Source of the DNA: Streptomyces sp. PsTaAH-137 | Lineage (GTDB): Bacteria > Actinomycetota > Actinomycetes > Streptomycetales > Streptomycetaceae | NCBI RefSeq assembly: GCF_003259365.1 | Contig: NZ_QLLY01000027.1 | Location: forward strand, 1-64,000 | Direction: 5' to 3' | DNA length: 64,000 nucleotides | Shown: positions 44,416 through 52,418 of the stretch, piece by piece | How the letters are laid out: each line of letters begins with the position of its first letter | How positions within the stretch are numbered: position 1 is the first letter of the stretch | Notes under the pieces: model-generated | What the model saw: the letters and a program-made list of their open reading frames with translations, nothing else | Database searches by the model: none | What the model was told of the DNA's origin: nothing | Position numbers and translations under genes: made by a program

Positions 44416-44459
44416 GGTCGGAAGGCGGTCATCCTAGGGCCGGGAAGCCCCTTCCGACC
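44416..44459. promoter_or_regulatory. inverted repeat between HSP90 and recG, candidate operator
   Basis: GGTCGGAAGG (44416-44425) and CCTTCCGACC (44450-44459), a perfect 10-bp inverted repeat with a 24-nt spacer. It lies 72 nt from the HSP90 start and 71 nt from the recG start. Confidence 0.5.
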
Positions 44460-44529
44460 AGGGGTTTTCGAGGATCGCGGGCCGCGGGTTCCGGGGACCT
44501 GCCGAGGATTGTCAGTGGCGTGGTGTGCA

Positions 44530-46743
44530 ATGGATCTCGTGCCCGTGCTCGAAGAACCGCTGAAGAAGGTGCTCGGCCCCGCCACCGCGAAGGTGATGGC
44601 CGAGCACCTGGACCTGCACACCGTCGGTGATCTGCTCCACCACTACCCGCGCAGATACGCCGAGCGCGGTGAGCTGACCCGTCTCGCCGAGCTGCCGCTC
44701 GACGAGCACGTCACCGTCGTCGCCCAGGTCGCGACCGCCCGCGTCCTGAGGTTCAACGGCGGCAGCGGACAGCGCCTCGAAGTCACCATCACCGACGGCA
44801 GCGGCCAGATCCAGCTCGTCTTCTTCGGCAAGGGCATCCACAAGCCGCACAAGGACCTGCTGCCGGGCACGCGCGCGATGTTCGCCGGCAAGGTCTCGGT
44901 GTTCAACCGCAAGATGCAACTGGCGCACCCTGCGTACCAGTTGCTGCGCGCCGACACCGCCGAGGACTCCGCCGAGGCCGCCGAAGCAGTCGGCTCCTGG
45001 GCGGGCGCCCTCCTTCCGATCTACCCGGCCACCGCCAAGCTGGAGTCCTGGAAGATCGCCAAGGCCGTCGACCTGGCGCTGCCCAGCGCACCGGAGGCGA
45101 TCGACCCGCTCCCGGAGTCGCTGCGCGAGGGCCGCGGCCTGGTGCCGCTCCCCGAGGCGCTGCTCAAGATCCACCGGCCGCACGCGAAAGCGGACATCGC
45201 CGACGCCCGCGCCCGCCTCAAATGGGACGAGGCGTTCGTCCTCCAGGTCGCCCTCGCCCGACGCCGGTTCGCGGACACCCAGCTGACCGCCGTCGCCCGC
45301 GAGCCGAAGCCGGACGGACTGCTGACGGCCTTCGACGCCAAGCTGCCGTTCACGCTCACCGACGGCCAGCAGAAGGTCTCCAAGGAGATCTTCGACGACC
45401 TGGCCACCGAGCACCCGATGCACCGACTGCTCCAGGGCGAGGTTGGCTCCGGCAAGACGATGGTCGCCTTGCGCGCCATGCTCGCCGTCGTCGACGCGGG
45501 TGGCCAGGCCGCCATGCTCGCGCCCACCGAGGTCCTCGCCCAGCAGCACCACCGCTCGATCACCGAGATGATGGGCGAGCTGGCCGAGGGCGGCATGCTC
45601 GGCGGCTCCGAGCACTCCACCAAGGTGGTGCTGCTCACCGGTTCCATGGGCACCGCCGCCCGCAAGCAGGCGCTGCTCGATCTCGTCACCGGTGAGGCCG
45701 GCATCGTCATCGGCACGCACGCGCTGATCGAGGACAAGGTGCAGTTCCTCGACCTGGGCCTGGTCGTGGTGGACGAGCAGCACCGGTTCGGCGTCGAGCA
45801 GCGCGACGCCCTGCGCTCCAAGGGCAAGCAGCCCCCGCACCTGCTGGTCATGACCGCGACGCCGATCCCGCGCACGGTCGCCATGACCGTCTTCGGCGAC
45901 CTGGAGACCTCGGTCCTCGACCAGCTGCCCGCCGGACGCTCGCCGATCGCCAGCCATGTCGTGCCCGCCGCCGACAAGCCGCACTTCCTCGCGCGCGCGT
46001 GGGAGCGCGTGCGAGAGGAAGTGGAGAACGGGCATCAGGCGTACGTCGTCTGCCCGCGCATCGGCGACGACGAGGACGACAAGCCCAAGAAGGGCAAGAA
46101 GAAGTCCGCCGAGGACGAGGCGGAGAAGCGTCCGCCGCTCGCGGTGCTCGACGTCGCCGAGGAGCTGGCGCACGGCCCGCTCCAGGGGCTCAAGGTCGAG
46201 GTGCTGCACGGGCGGATGCACCCCGACGACAAGGACGCGGTGATGCGGCGGTTCGCCGCGGGGGAGACCGACGTGCTGGTCGCCACGACCGTCATCGAGG
46301 TCGGGGTGAACGTGCCGAACGCCACAGCCATGGTGATCATGGACGCCGACCGCTTCGGCGTCTCCCAGCTCCACCAGCTGCGCGGCCGCGTCGGGCGCGG
46401 CTCGGCGGCCGGGCTGTGCCTGCTGGTCACCGAGATGCCGGAGGCGAGCCCCGCGCGCGCCCGGCTCGGCGCGGTCGCCTCCACGCTGGACGGGTTCGAG
46501 CTGTCCCGGATCGACCTGGAGCAGCGGCGCGAGGGCGATGTGCTCGGGCAGGCCCAGTCCGGGGTGCGGTCGTCGCTGCGGATGCTCACCGTCATCGAGG
46601 ACGAGGAGATCATCGCCGAGGCGCGGGAGGAGGCGACGAAGGTGGTCGCCGGGGATCCGGAGCTGGAGGCACTGCCGGGGCTGCGGACGGCGCTGGACGC
46701 GCTGCTGGACGCCGAGCGGGAGCAGTACCTGGACAAGGGGTGA
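44530..46743 (+). CDS. recG: ATP-dependent DNA helicase RecG
   Basis: 737 residues from ATG at 44530 (MDLVPVLEEPLKKVLGPATAK). Wedge/OB domain in the first 170 residues (LTRLAELPLDEHVTVVAQV), Walker A LLQGEVGSGKT, DEQH box VVVDEQHRFGVEQR, MTATPIPRT, and the QLRGRVGRG motif. It regresses stalled forks and processes branched DNA. A charged, Lys-rich insertion (DDEDDKPKKGKKKSAEDEAE) sits in the second helicase lobe. rsmD follows after 109 bp. Confidence 0.95.
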   Translation: MDLVPVLEEPLKKVLGPATAKVMAEHLDLHTVGDLLHHYPRRYAERGELTRLAELPLDEHVTVVAQVATARVLRFNGGSGQRLEVTITDGSGQIQLVFFGKGIHKPHKDLLPGTRAMFAGKVSVFNRKMQLAHPAYQLLRADTAEDSAEAAEAVGSWAGALLPIYPATAKLESWKIAKAVDLALPSAPEAIDPLPESLREGRGLVPLPEALLKIHRPHAKADIADARARLKWDEAFVLQVALARRRFADTQLTAVAREPKPDGLLTAFDAKLPFTLTDGQQKVSKEIFDDLATEHPMHRLLQGEVGSGKTMVALRAMLAVVDAGGQAAMLAPTEVLAQQHHRSITEMMGELAEGGMLGGSEHSTKVVLLTGSMGTAARKQALLDLVTGEAGIVIGTHALIEDKVQFLDLGLVVVDEQHRFGVEQRDALRSKGKQPPHLLVMTATPIPRTVAMTVFGDLETSVLDQLPAGRSPIASHVVPAADKPHFLARAWERVREEVENGHQAYVVCPRIGDDEDDKPKKGKKKSAEDEAEKRPPLAVLDVAEELAHGPLQGLKVEVLHGRMHPDDKDAVMRRFAAGETDVLVATTVIEVGVNVPNATAMVIMDADRFGVSQLHQLRGRVGRGSAAGLCLLVTEMPEASPARARLGAVASTLDGFELSRIDLEQRREGDVLGQAQSGVRSSLRMLTVIEDEEIIAEAREEATKVVAGDPELEALPGLRTALDALLDAEREQYLDKG

Positions 46744-46852
46744 CGGTCACCTCTCGGTGGGGCGGTGCGACCGACGAGCGGCCCGTACCGGTGCCCTGAC
46801 ACACTGGACCCACAGTGACCAGCACCTCGACGGACAAGGACCCAGAACCGAG

Positions 46853-47449
46853 ATGACCCGCGTGATTGCCGGGCGCGCAGGCGGACGCCGACTGGCCGTG
46901 CCGCCGGGGAACGGCACCCGCCCCACCTCCGACCGGGCGCGCGAGGGCCTCTTCTCCACCTGGCAGGCCCTGCTCGGCACCCTCGACGGCACCCGCATCG
47001 CCGACCTCTACGCGGGCTCCGGAGCCGTCGGCCTGGAGGCGCTCTCCCGCGGTGCCGCGCACGCGCTGCTCGTCGAGGCCGACGCCAAGGCGGCCCGCAC
47101 CGTCCGCGAGAACATCAAGGCGCTCGGTCTGCCGGGAGCCGAGGCACGTACCGGAAAAGCGGAACAAGTCGTCGCGGGCCCGCCGCCGGCCGCACCCTAC
47201 GACCTGGTCTTTCTCGACCCCCCGTACGCCGTCTCCGACGACGATCTTCGGGAGATCCTGCTCACACTCCGGGCCCAGGGGTGGCTCGTGGACGAAGCGC
47301 TCGTCACCGTTGAACGCAGCACCAGAGGCGGCGAATTCCGGTGGCCGGACGGGTTCGAGGGGCTGAGGTCCCGTCGATACGGCGAGGGCACGTTTTGGTA
47401 CGGTCGCGCCGCCTTGAACACCACCCTCACGTGCGACGACGCACGATGA
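46853..47449 (+). CDS. rsmD: 16S rRNA (guanine966-N2)-methyltransferase
   Basis: 198 residues from ATG at 46853. RsmD features: MTRVIAGRAGGRRLAVPPGNGTRPTSDRAREGLF, SAM site IADLYAGSGAVGLEALSRG and catalytic LVFLDPPYA. It methylates G966 (E. coli numbering) of 16S rRNA. Its stop overlaps or lies just before coaD, a common actinobacterial pair. Confidence 0.95.
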   Translation: MTRVIAGRAGGRRLAVPPGNGTRPTSDRAREGLFSTWQALLGTLDGTRIADLYAGSGAVGLEALSRGAAHALLVEADAKAARTVRENIKALGLPGAEARTGKAEQVVAGPPPAAPYDLVFLDPPYAVSDDDLREILLTLRAQGWLVDEALVTVERSTRGGEFRWPDGFEGLRSRRYGEGTFWYGRAALNTTLTCDDAR

Positions 47450-47475
47450 CCGGACCGGAGAGCGAGGGACTTCCC

Positions 47476-47955
47476 GTGCGCCGCGCAGTCTGTCCCGGGT
47501 CGTTCGACCCCATCACCAACGGCCACCTCGACATCATCGCCCGCGCCTCGAAGCTGTACGACGTGGTGCATGTCGCGGTGATGATCAACAAGTCGAAGCA
47601 GGGCCTTTTCACCGTCGACGAGCGCATCGAGCTGATCCGCGAGGTCACCGGCGAGTTCGGCAACGTGGAGGTGGAGGCCTTCCACGGTCTCCTCGTCGAC
47701 TTCTGCAAGCAGCGCGACATTCCCGCCATCGTGAAGGGCCTGCGCGCCGTCAGCGACTTCGACTACGAGCTGCAGATGGCCCAGATGAACATCGGCCTCT
47801 CCGGGGTGGAGACGCTCTTCGTCCCCACCAACCCCACCTACAGCTTCCTGTCCTCCTCGCTCGTCAAGGAGGTCGCGGCCTGGGGCGGCGACGTGTCGCA
47901 CCTGGTCCCGCCGGTCGTGCACGCGTCACTGACCGAGCGCCTCCCCAAGAAGTGA
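47476..47955 (+). CDS. coaD: phosphopantetheine adenylyltransferase
   Basis: 159 residues from GTG at 47476 (MRRAVCPGSFDPITNGHLDII), with GAGGGA 7 nt upstream. This gives the usual length of the family; an ATG at 47446 that overlaps the rsmD stop would add ten residues. PGSFDPITNGH is the T/HxGH nucleotide motif and FLSSSLVKEVA the ISSTxxR equivalent. It makes dephospho-CoA from ATP and phosphopantetheine. Confidence 0.95.
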   Translation: MRRAVCPGSFDPITNGHLDIIARASKLYDVVHVAVMINKSKQGLFTVDERIELIREVTGEFGNVEVEAFHGLLVDFCKQRDIPAIVKGLRAVSDFDYELQMAQMNIGLSGVETLFVPTNPTYSFLSSSLVKEVAAWGGDVSHLVPPVVHASLTERLPKK

Positions 47956-48046
47956 CACGCACACACCAGTTGGGCATACAGTCGTCCCGTCCGTCTCCAA
48001 CACCCCTCACATTCCTGTGAGCAGACGAGAGAGTGGCGAGCACACG

Positions 48047-49021
48047 GTGGACGTGCAGAAGAAGCTCGACGAGATCGTCGCCGCGGTCGGCAACGCCCGC
48101 TCCATGCCCATGTCGGCCTCGTGCGTGGTCAACCGCGCCGACCTTCTCTCGATGCTCGAAGAAGTGCGCCAGGCGCTGCCCGGCTCCCTGGCCCAGGCTC
48201 AGGAGCTCATCGGCGGCCGCGAGCAGATGGTCGAGCAGGCCCGCGCCGAGGCCGACCGGATCATCGAGACCGCGCACGCCGAGCGCGGCAGCCTGATCTC
48301 GGACACCGAGATCGCCCGCCGCTCGCAGAACGAGGCGGACCGGATCCTCGGCGAGGCCCGGCAGGAGGCCGAGGAGGTCCGCGCGGAGGCCGACGACTAC
48401 GTCGACTCCAAGCTGGCCAACTTCGAGGTCGTCCTCACCAAGACCCTCGGCTCGGTCGGCCGCGGCCGCGAGAAGCTGCTCGGCACGGGGCCCGGGGTCG
48501 ACGAGCAGGGCTACGAGGACGAGGACGCTCCCGAGCGCAGCCACGACCCGGAGACGCTGCGCCGCGACGCGGACGCCTACGTGGACGTCAAGCTCGGCGC
48601 CTTCGAGGCGGTGCTCGCCAAGACCCTGGAGGCCGTCGGCAAGGGCCGCCAGAAGCTGCACGGCCGCATCGCCACGGACGACCTGGGCGCGCTGCACGTC
48701 GACGGCGAGGGCGGCGCGCAGGCGCACACCAGCGACGCCGACTACCTCGCGGGTCTCGCGGAGATCGGCGGCCAGGACCTCCAGCCCGCCGCGCAGGAGC
48801 CCCAGACGCCCCAGGCGCCGCAGATCCCGGCGCAGCAGCCCGCGTACGCACAGGACGTGCAGCAGGACCAGTACGGGTACCAGCAGCAGGATCCGTACGC
48901 GGCCCAGCAGGACCCGTACGCCATGTACCAGCAGCAGGATCCGTACGGGTATCAGCAGCAGGACCCGTACGCGGCCCAGCAGCAGGACCAGTACCAGTAC
49001 GGCTACCACCCCGAGGCCTAG
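48047..49021 (+). CDS. DivIVA-like coiled-coil protein, ends at an in-frame TAG
   Basis: 324 residues from GTG at 48047 (MDVQKKLDEIVAAVGNARSMPMSASCVVNR). Two coiled-coil blocks follow (AQAQELIGGREQMVEQARAEADRIIE, then two repeats of YVDSKLANFEVVLTKTLGSVGRGREKLLG / YVDVKLGAFEAVLAKTLEAVGKGRQKLHG). The C-terminal third is a disordered Q/Y/P tail (QQQDPYGYQQQDPYAAQ). The TAG at 49019-49021 comes before a conserved-looking end that continues in the same frame to 49135. Members of this family are linked to cell division and polarity in Streptomyces; function here is inferred from resemblance. Confidence 0.85.
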   Translation: MDVQKKLDEIVAAVGNARSMPMSASCVVNRADLLSMLEEVRQALPGSLAQAQELIGGREQMVEQARAEADRIIETAHAERGSLISDTEIARRSQNEADRILGEARQEAEEVRAEADDYVDSKLANFEVVLTKTLGSVGRGREKLLGTGPGVDEQGYEDEDAPERSHDPETLRRDADAYVDVKLGAFEAVLAKTLEAVGKGRQKLHGRIATDDLGALHVDGEGGAQAHTSDADYLAGLAEIGGQDLQPAAQEPQTPQAPQIPAQQPAYAQDVQQDQYGYQQQDPYAAQQDPYAMYQQQDPYGYQQQDPYAAQQQDQYQYGYHPEA

Positions 49022-49135
49022 CAGCCCCAGCAGCCGCAGGCCGCCGCCCTCGACGAGACCAGCCTCTTCGACACCAGCATGATCAGCATGGATCAGGTGC
49101 GGGAGTACGAGCGGCAGTACGACCAGGGCCGCTGA
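49019..49135 (+). pseudogene. in-frame continuation after TAG of the DivIVA-like gene
   Basis: After the TAG the frame runs 37 more codons to TGA at 49133-49135. The residues QPQQPQAAALDETSLFDTSM then ISMDQVREYERQYDQGR match the conserved C-terminus I recall for this family in other Streptomyces (LDETSLFDTSMISMDQ). A CAG to TAG change would explain it. It may be a recent nonsense mutation, readthrough, or a sequencing error. Confidence 0.8.
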
Positions 49136-49177
49136 ACCGGGCCGGATCCCGGTCGCGCCAAGGTGGCCGGGACCGGA

Positions 49178-49207
49178 TTGGGCCGTGAGCGAATGGTCCA
49201 GTATCCT
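49178..49207 (+). promoter_or_regulatory. candidate promoter for the DUF177-rpmF-rnc operon
   Basis: TTGGGC (49178-49183), 18-nt spacer, TATCCT (49202-49207), about 120 nt upstream of the DUF177 gene. Confidence 0.45.
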
Positions 49208-49327
49208 GGCTGTTCGGTCGCGCGTACCCGTGCGTTCCGAGCTGCCCGGAACGGTTCTCCGGAACGCCGCGGCAGCCGCTCTCCGGAGCTTCTTCACGAA
49301 CCTCGTAGATCGAAAGCAGGACCAGCC

Positions 49328-49972
49328 CTGAATACCCACCTCGACCACCGCAACCCTCTTGTGTTCGACACACACGAGCTGGGCCGGCGTCCTGGTGCCA
49401 TGCAGCGGCTGACCCGCACGATCGACGCTCCCAAGGACTTCGGTATCCAGGGAGTCATCGAGGTGCCGGAAGGCGCCCCGGTGGAGATCGAGCTCCGCCT
49501 GGAGTCGGTCATGGAAGGTGTGCTTGTCACAGGCACCGCCCGTGCATCGGCCAAGGGGGAGTGCGTAAGGTGTCTGGAGCCGCTCGGCCTCGAGGTCGAC
49601 GCGGACTTCCAGGAGATGTTCTCGTACCCTGACGCCGATGACCGTGGCCGCGTAAAGGCGGAACCGGGCGACGACGCCGAGGACGACGAGGACAGGCTCT
49701 TTCTCGAGGACGGCCTGTTCGACCTCGAGCCTGTGCTGCGTGATGCGGTGGTGCTCGCACTGCCGATGCAGCCGGTGTGCCAGGAAGACTGCGAGGGTCT
49801 GTGCTCCGAGTGCGGAGTGCGGCTTTCGGACCAGCCGGGCCACCACCACGACGCCGTCGACATCCGTTGGGCGGCATTGCAGGGACTCGCTGGCACCATC
49901 CAGGACGGCGAGAAGGACGAGATGAGCGGCGCCGAAGCGGAAGCGGGCGTCGACGAGAAGCAGGAGAAGTAG
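49328..49972 (+). CDS. YceD/DUF177 protein
   Basis: 214 residues if translation starts at the CTG at 49328 (LNTHLDHRNPLVFDTHELGRRPG). There is no ATG, GTG or TTG at the conserved family start; the next GTG is at 49361 and the next ATG at 49400. AGCAGG lies 8 nt before the CTG. Domain signs: GIQGVIEVPEGAPVEIELRLESVMEGVLVTGTA, then CVRCLEPLGLEV and QPVCQEDCEGLCSECG, with paired cysteines for zinc. DUF177 is paired with rpmF in most bacteria and acts in 50S/rRNA biogenesis. Confidence 0.88.
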   Translation: MNTHLDHRNPLVFDTHELGRRPGAMQRLTRTIDAPKDFGIQGVIEVPEGAPVEIELRLESVMEGVLVTGTARASAKGECVRCLEPLGLEVDADFQEMFSYPDADDRGRVKAEPGDDAEDDEDRLFLEDGLFDLEPVLRDAVVLALPMQPVCQEDCEGLCSECGVRLSDQPGHHHDAVDIRWAALQGLAGTIQDGEKDEMSGAEAEAGVDEKQEK

Positions 49973-49974
49973 CC

Positions 49975-50148
49975 GTGGCTGTTCCGAAGCGGAAGATGTC
50001 GCGCAGCAACACGCGCCACCGCCGGTCGCAGTGGAAGGCTGCGGTCCCCACCCTGGTTTCGTGTGAGCGTTGCCAGGAGCCCAAGCTGCAGCACATCGCG
50101 TGCCCCGCTTGCGGCACCTACAACAAGCGCCAGGTCCTCGAGGTCTGA
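49975..50148 (+). CDS. rpmF: 50S ribosomal protein L32
   Basis: 57 residues from GTG (MAVPKRKMSRSNTRHRRSQWKA). CERC and CPAC pairs (C30/C33, C43/C46) make it the zinc-binding form. Follows the DUF177 gene by 2 bp, and rnc follows by 19 bp. Confidence 0.97.
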   Translation: MAVPKRKMSRSNTRHRRSQWKAAVPTLVSCERCQEPKLQHIACPACGTYNKRQVLEV

Positions 50149-50167
50149 GCGGCTGGTGAGAGGCACA

Positions 50168-50962
50168 GTGGCTAGCCATAAATCGGCGGATGACGCCAAG
50201 AAAAAGGCGGACACCACAGCCTCGTCCCACACGCTTCTGGAAGGGCGGCTCGGGTACAAACTCGAGTCCGCCCTTCTGGTGCGTGCGCTGACCCATCGCT
50301 CGTACGCGTACGAGAACGGTGGCCTGCCGACCAACGAGCGGCTGGAGTTCCTCGGGGACTCCGTGCTCGGTCTGGTCGTCACGGACACCCTCTACCGAAC
50401 CCACCCCGACCTGCCCGAGGGCCAGCTGGCCAAGCTGCGGGCCGCGGTGGTCAATTCGCGTGCGCTTGCGGAGGTCAGCCGTGGGCTCGACCTGGGCTCC
50501 TTCATCCGGCTCGGCCGGGGCGAAGAGGGCACGGGCGGCCGGGACAAGGCGTCCATCCTCGCCGACACCCTTGAAGCGGTGATCGGCGCCGTCTATCTGG
50601 ACCAAGGTCTGGACGCGGCGGGTGAGCTGGTGCACCGGCTCTTCGACCCGCTGATCGAGAAGTCCTCGAATCTGGGTGCCGGCCTGGACTGGAAGACCAG
50701 TCTCCAGGAACTCACGGCGACCGAGGGGCTCGGTGTTCCCGAGTACCTGGTCTCCGAGACCGGTCCCGATCACGAGAAGACCTTCACTGCTGCCGCCCGC
50801 GTCGGAGGCGTCTCGTACGGCACCGGCACCGGCCGCAGCAAGAAGGAAGCGGAGCAGCAGGCCGCGGAGTCCGCCTGGCGGGCCATCCGGGCCGCCGCGG
50901 ACGAGCGGGCCAAGGCCGCCGCGTCCGAGGGGGCGGGTGCCGACAGCGCCCCCGGGGTGTAG
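50168..50962 (+). CDS. rnc: ribonuclease III
   Basis: 264 residues from GTG at 50168 (MASHKSADDAKKKADTT), with GAGAGG 4 nt upstream. RNase III signature NERLEFLGDSVLG at ~56-68, ADTLEAVIGAVYLD, and a C-terminal dsRNA-binding domain (DWKTSLQELTATEGLG, GTGTGRSKKEAEQQAAESAW). It cuts double-stranded rRNA precursors and some mRNAs; in S. coelicolor the same gene is absB, needed for antibiotic regulation. A terminator follows. Confidence 0.95.
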   Translation: MASHKSADDAKKKADTTASSHTLLEGRLGYKLESALLVRALTHRSYAYENGGLPTNERLEFLGDSVLGLVVTDTLYRTHPDLPEGQLAKLRAAVVNSRALAEVSRGLDLGSFIRLGRGEEGTGGRDKASILADTLEAVIGAVYLDQGLDAAGELVHRLFDPLIEKSSNLGAGLDWKTSLQELTATEGLGVPEYLVSETGPDHEKTFTAAARVGGVSYGTGTGRSKKEAEQQAAESAWRAIRAAADERAKAAASEGAGADSAPGV

Positions 50963-50979
50963 CTCTTCGTTTCCTGGAG

Positions 50980-51023
50980 CGCCCGTTCTCACCGGTTTCC
51001 GCCGGTGGGGGCGGGCGTTTTCC
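50980..51023 (+). terminator. terminator of the rpmF-rnc operon
   Basis: A 16-bp stem with wobble pairs (50980-50995 with 51002-51017), 6-nt loop, followed by TTTTCCT. Confidence 0.75.
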
Positions 51024-51047
51024 TATCGTTGACTTATGCGGACCGGT

Positions 51048-51091
51048 GGGGGCCGGTCGCGCCGTTCCCCGCGCCCCTTCGGGGCGCAGTA
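51048..51091. repeat. Streptomyces-type GC-rich repeat in the mutM leader
   Basis: CGCCGTTCCCCGCGCC, then a GCGCCCC-TTC-GGGGCGC hairpin (51071-51087). Similar short intergenic elements recur in many Streptomyces genomes. It lies within the mutM 5' region, 20 nt upstream of the start. Confidence 0.5.
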
Positions 51092-51106
51092 AGCCATGGA
51101 GGATTT

Positions 51107-51967
51107 GTGCCGGAACTTCCCGAGGTCGAAGTGGTGCGGCGGGGGCTCGCGCGGTGGGTGGCGCGGCGGACCGTCGCCGAGGCCGAAGTACGGCACCCGC
51201 GCGCCGTGCGCCGGCACATCGCGGGCGGTGAGGACTTCGCGCACCGCCTCAAGGGGCAGCGGATCGGGGAGCCGAGCCGCCGCGGCAAGTACCTCTGGCT
51301 GCCGCTGGAGACGACCCACACCTCCGTGCTCGCGCACCTCGGTATGAGCGGGCAGTTGCTGGTGCAGCCGCACGACGCCCCGGACGAGAAGCACCTGCGG
51401 ATCAGGGTCCGGTTCGACGACGACCTCGGTACCGAACTGCGCTTCGTCGACCAGCGCACCTTCGGCGGTCTTTCGCTGCACGACACCACCGCCGACGGGC
51501 TGCCCGACATCATCGCGCACATCGCCCGCGACCCGCTCGACCCGCTCTTCGACGACGCCGCGTTCCACGAGTCCCTGCGCCGCAAGCGCACCACCATCAA
51601 GCGCGCACTGCTCGATCAGTCGCTCATCAGCGGTGTCGGCAACATCTACGCGGACGAGGCGCTCTGGCGCGCGAAGCTGCACTACGAGCGGCCCACCGCC
51701 ACGTTCACGAGCCCGCGCACGGCCGAACTCCTCGGCCACATCAGGGACGTGATGAACGCGGCGCTGTCCGTCGGCGGGACCAGCTTCGACTCGCTCTACG
51801 TCAATGTGAACGGGGAGTCGGGATACTTCGACCGGTCCCTCGACGCGTACGGCCGGGAGGGACTGCCCTGCCGGCGGTGTGCCACGCCGATGCGGCGCCG
51901 CCCGTGGATGAACCGGTCCAGCTACTTCTGCCCGCGCTGTCAGCGGCCGCCGCGCGTCGCGTCGTAG
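51107..51967 (+). CDS. mutM: formamidopyrimidine-DNA glycosylase
   Basis: 286 residues from GTG at 51107 with GGAGG 4 nt upstream. PELPEVEVVRRGL start (Pro and Glu of the active site), RRGKYLWL (Lys), DLDDRTF-like RFVDQRTFGGL, LLDQSLISGVGNIYADEALW and a zinc finger (CRRC ... CPRC) at the end. Removes oxidised guanine. Its last 28 bp overlap the convergent HxlR gene. Confidence 0.96.
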   Translation: MPELPEVEVVRRGLARWVARRTVAEAEVRHPRAVRRHIAGGEDFAHRLKGQRIGEPSRRGKYLWLPLETTHTSVLAHLGMSGQLLVQPHDAPDEKHLRIRVRFDDDLGTELRFVDQRTFGGLSLHDTTADGLPDIIAHIARDPLDPLFDDAAFHESLRRKRTTIKRALLDQSLISGVGNIYADEALWRAKLHYERPTATFTSPRTAELLGHIRDVMNAALSVGGTSFDSLYVNVNGESGYFDRSLDAYGREGLPCRRCATPMRRRPWMNRSSYFCPRCQRPPRVAS

Positions 51968-52344
51968 CGCTCGCGCGCCACCAGTACCTCGTCCATGCGG
52001 CCCTCGACGAACTCGATCAGGGCGAGGAGCCGGCCGGCCACCTCGTGGCCCAGCGGGGTGAGTTCGTAGTCCACGCGCGGCGGGTTCGTCGGCTGGGCCT
52101 CGCGGTGCACCAGGCCGTCGCGCTCCAGCGCCTGCAGCGTCTGGGACAGCATCTTCTCGCTCACGCCGTCGACCCGGCGGCGCAGTTCGTTGAAGCGGAA
52201 CGAGCCCTCGTGCAGCGCTCCGAGCGTGAGGGCGCCCCAGCGGCCCGTCACGTGTTCGAGCGTGCCGCGCGACGGGCAGGCCCGGGCGAACACGTCGTAG
52301 GCACTGTCCGTGACACTCACGGTGGCGCTGTCGGTCGAGGTCAT
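51940..52344 (-). CDS. HxlR-family transcriptional regulator
   Basis: 134 residues from ATG at 52344. An HxlR winged helix: CPSRGTLEHVTGRWGALTLGALHEGSFRFNELRRRVDGVSEKMLSQTLQALERDGLV, then YELTPLGHEVAGRLLALIEF. The family includes redox- and aldehyde-sensing repressors and activators. The usual Cys is present at position 23-24 (ARACPSRG). A 13-bp inverted repeat just upstream is a candidate autoregulatory operator. It overlaps mutM by 28 bp tail to tail. Confidence 0.92.
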   Translation of the reverse strand: MTSTDSATVSVTDSAYDVFARACPSRGTLEHVTGRWGALTLGALHEGSFRFNELRRRVDGVSEKMLSQTLQALERDGLVHREAQPTNPPRVDYELTPLGHEVAGRLLALIEFVEGRMDEVLVARERYDATRGGR

Positions 52345-52357
52345 GAACGCAGCATAC

Positions 52358-52396
52358 TCCCGGTTAGCGCTCACTCAAGGGGTGCGCTAACCGGGA
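52358..52396. promoter_or_regulatory. 13-bp inverted repeat upstream of the HxlR gene
   Basis: TCCCGGTTAGCGC (52358-52370) and GCGCTAACCGGGA (52384-52396), perfect, 13-nt spacer. It sits 14 nt from the HxlR start and 22 nt after the stop of the upstream CAP gene, so it may be an operator, a terminator, or both. Confidence 0.6.
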
Positions 52397-52418
52397 ATAA
52401 GTGGTGACTGTCCGGGGC

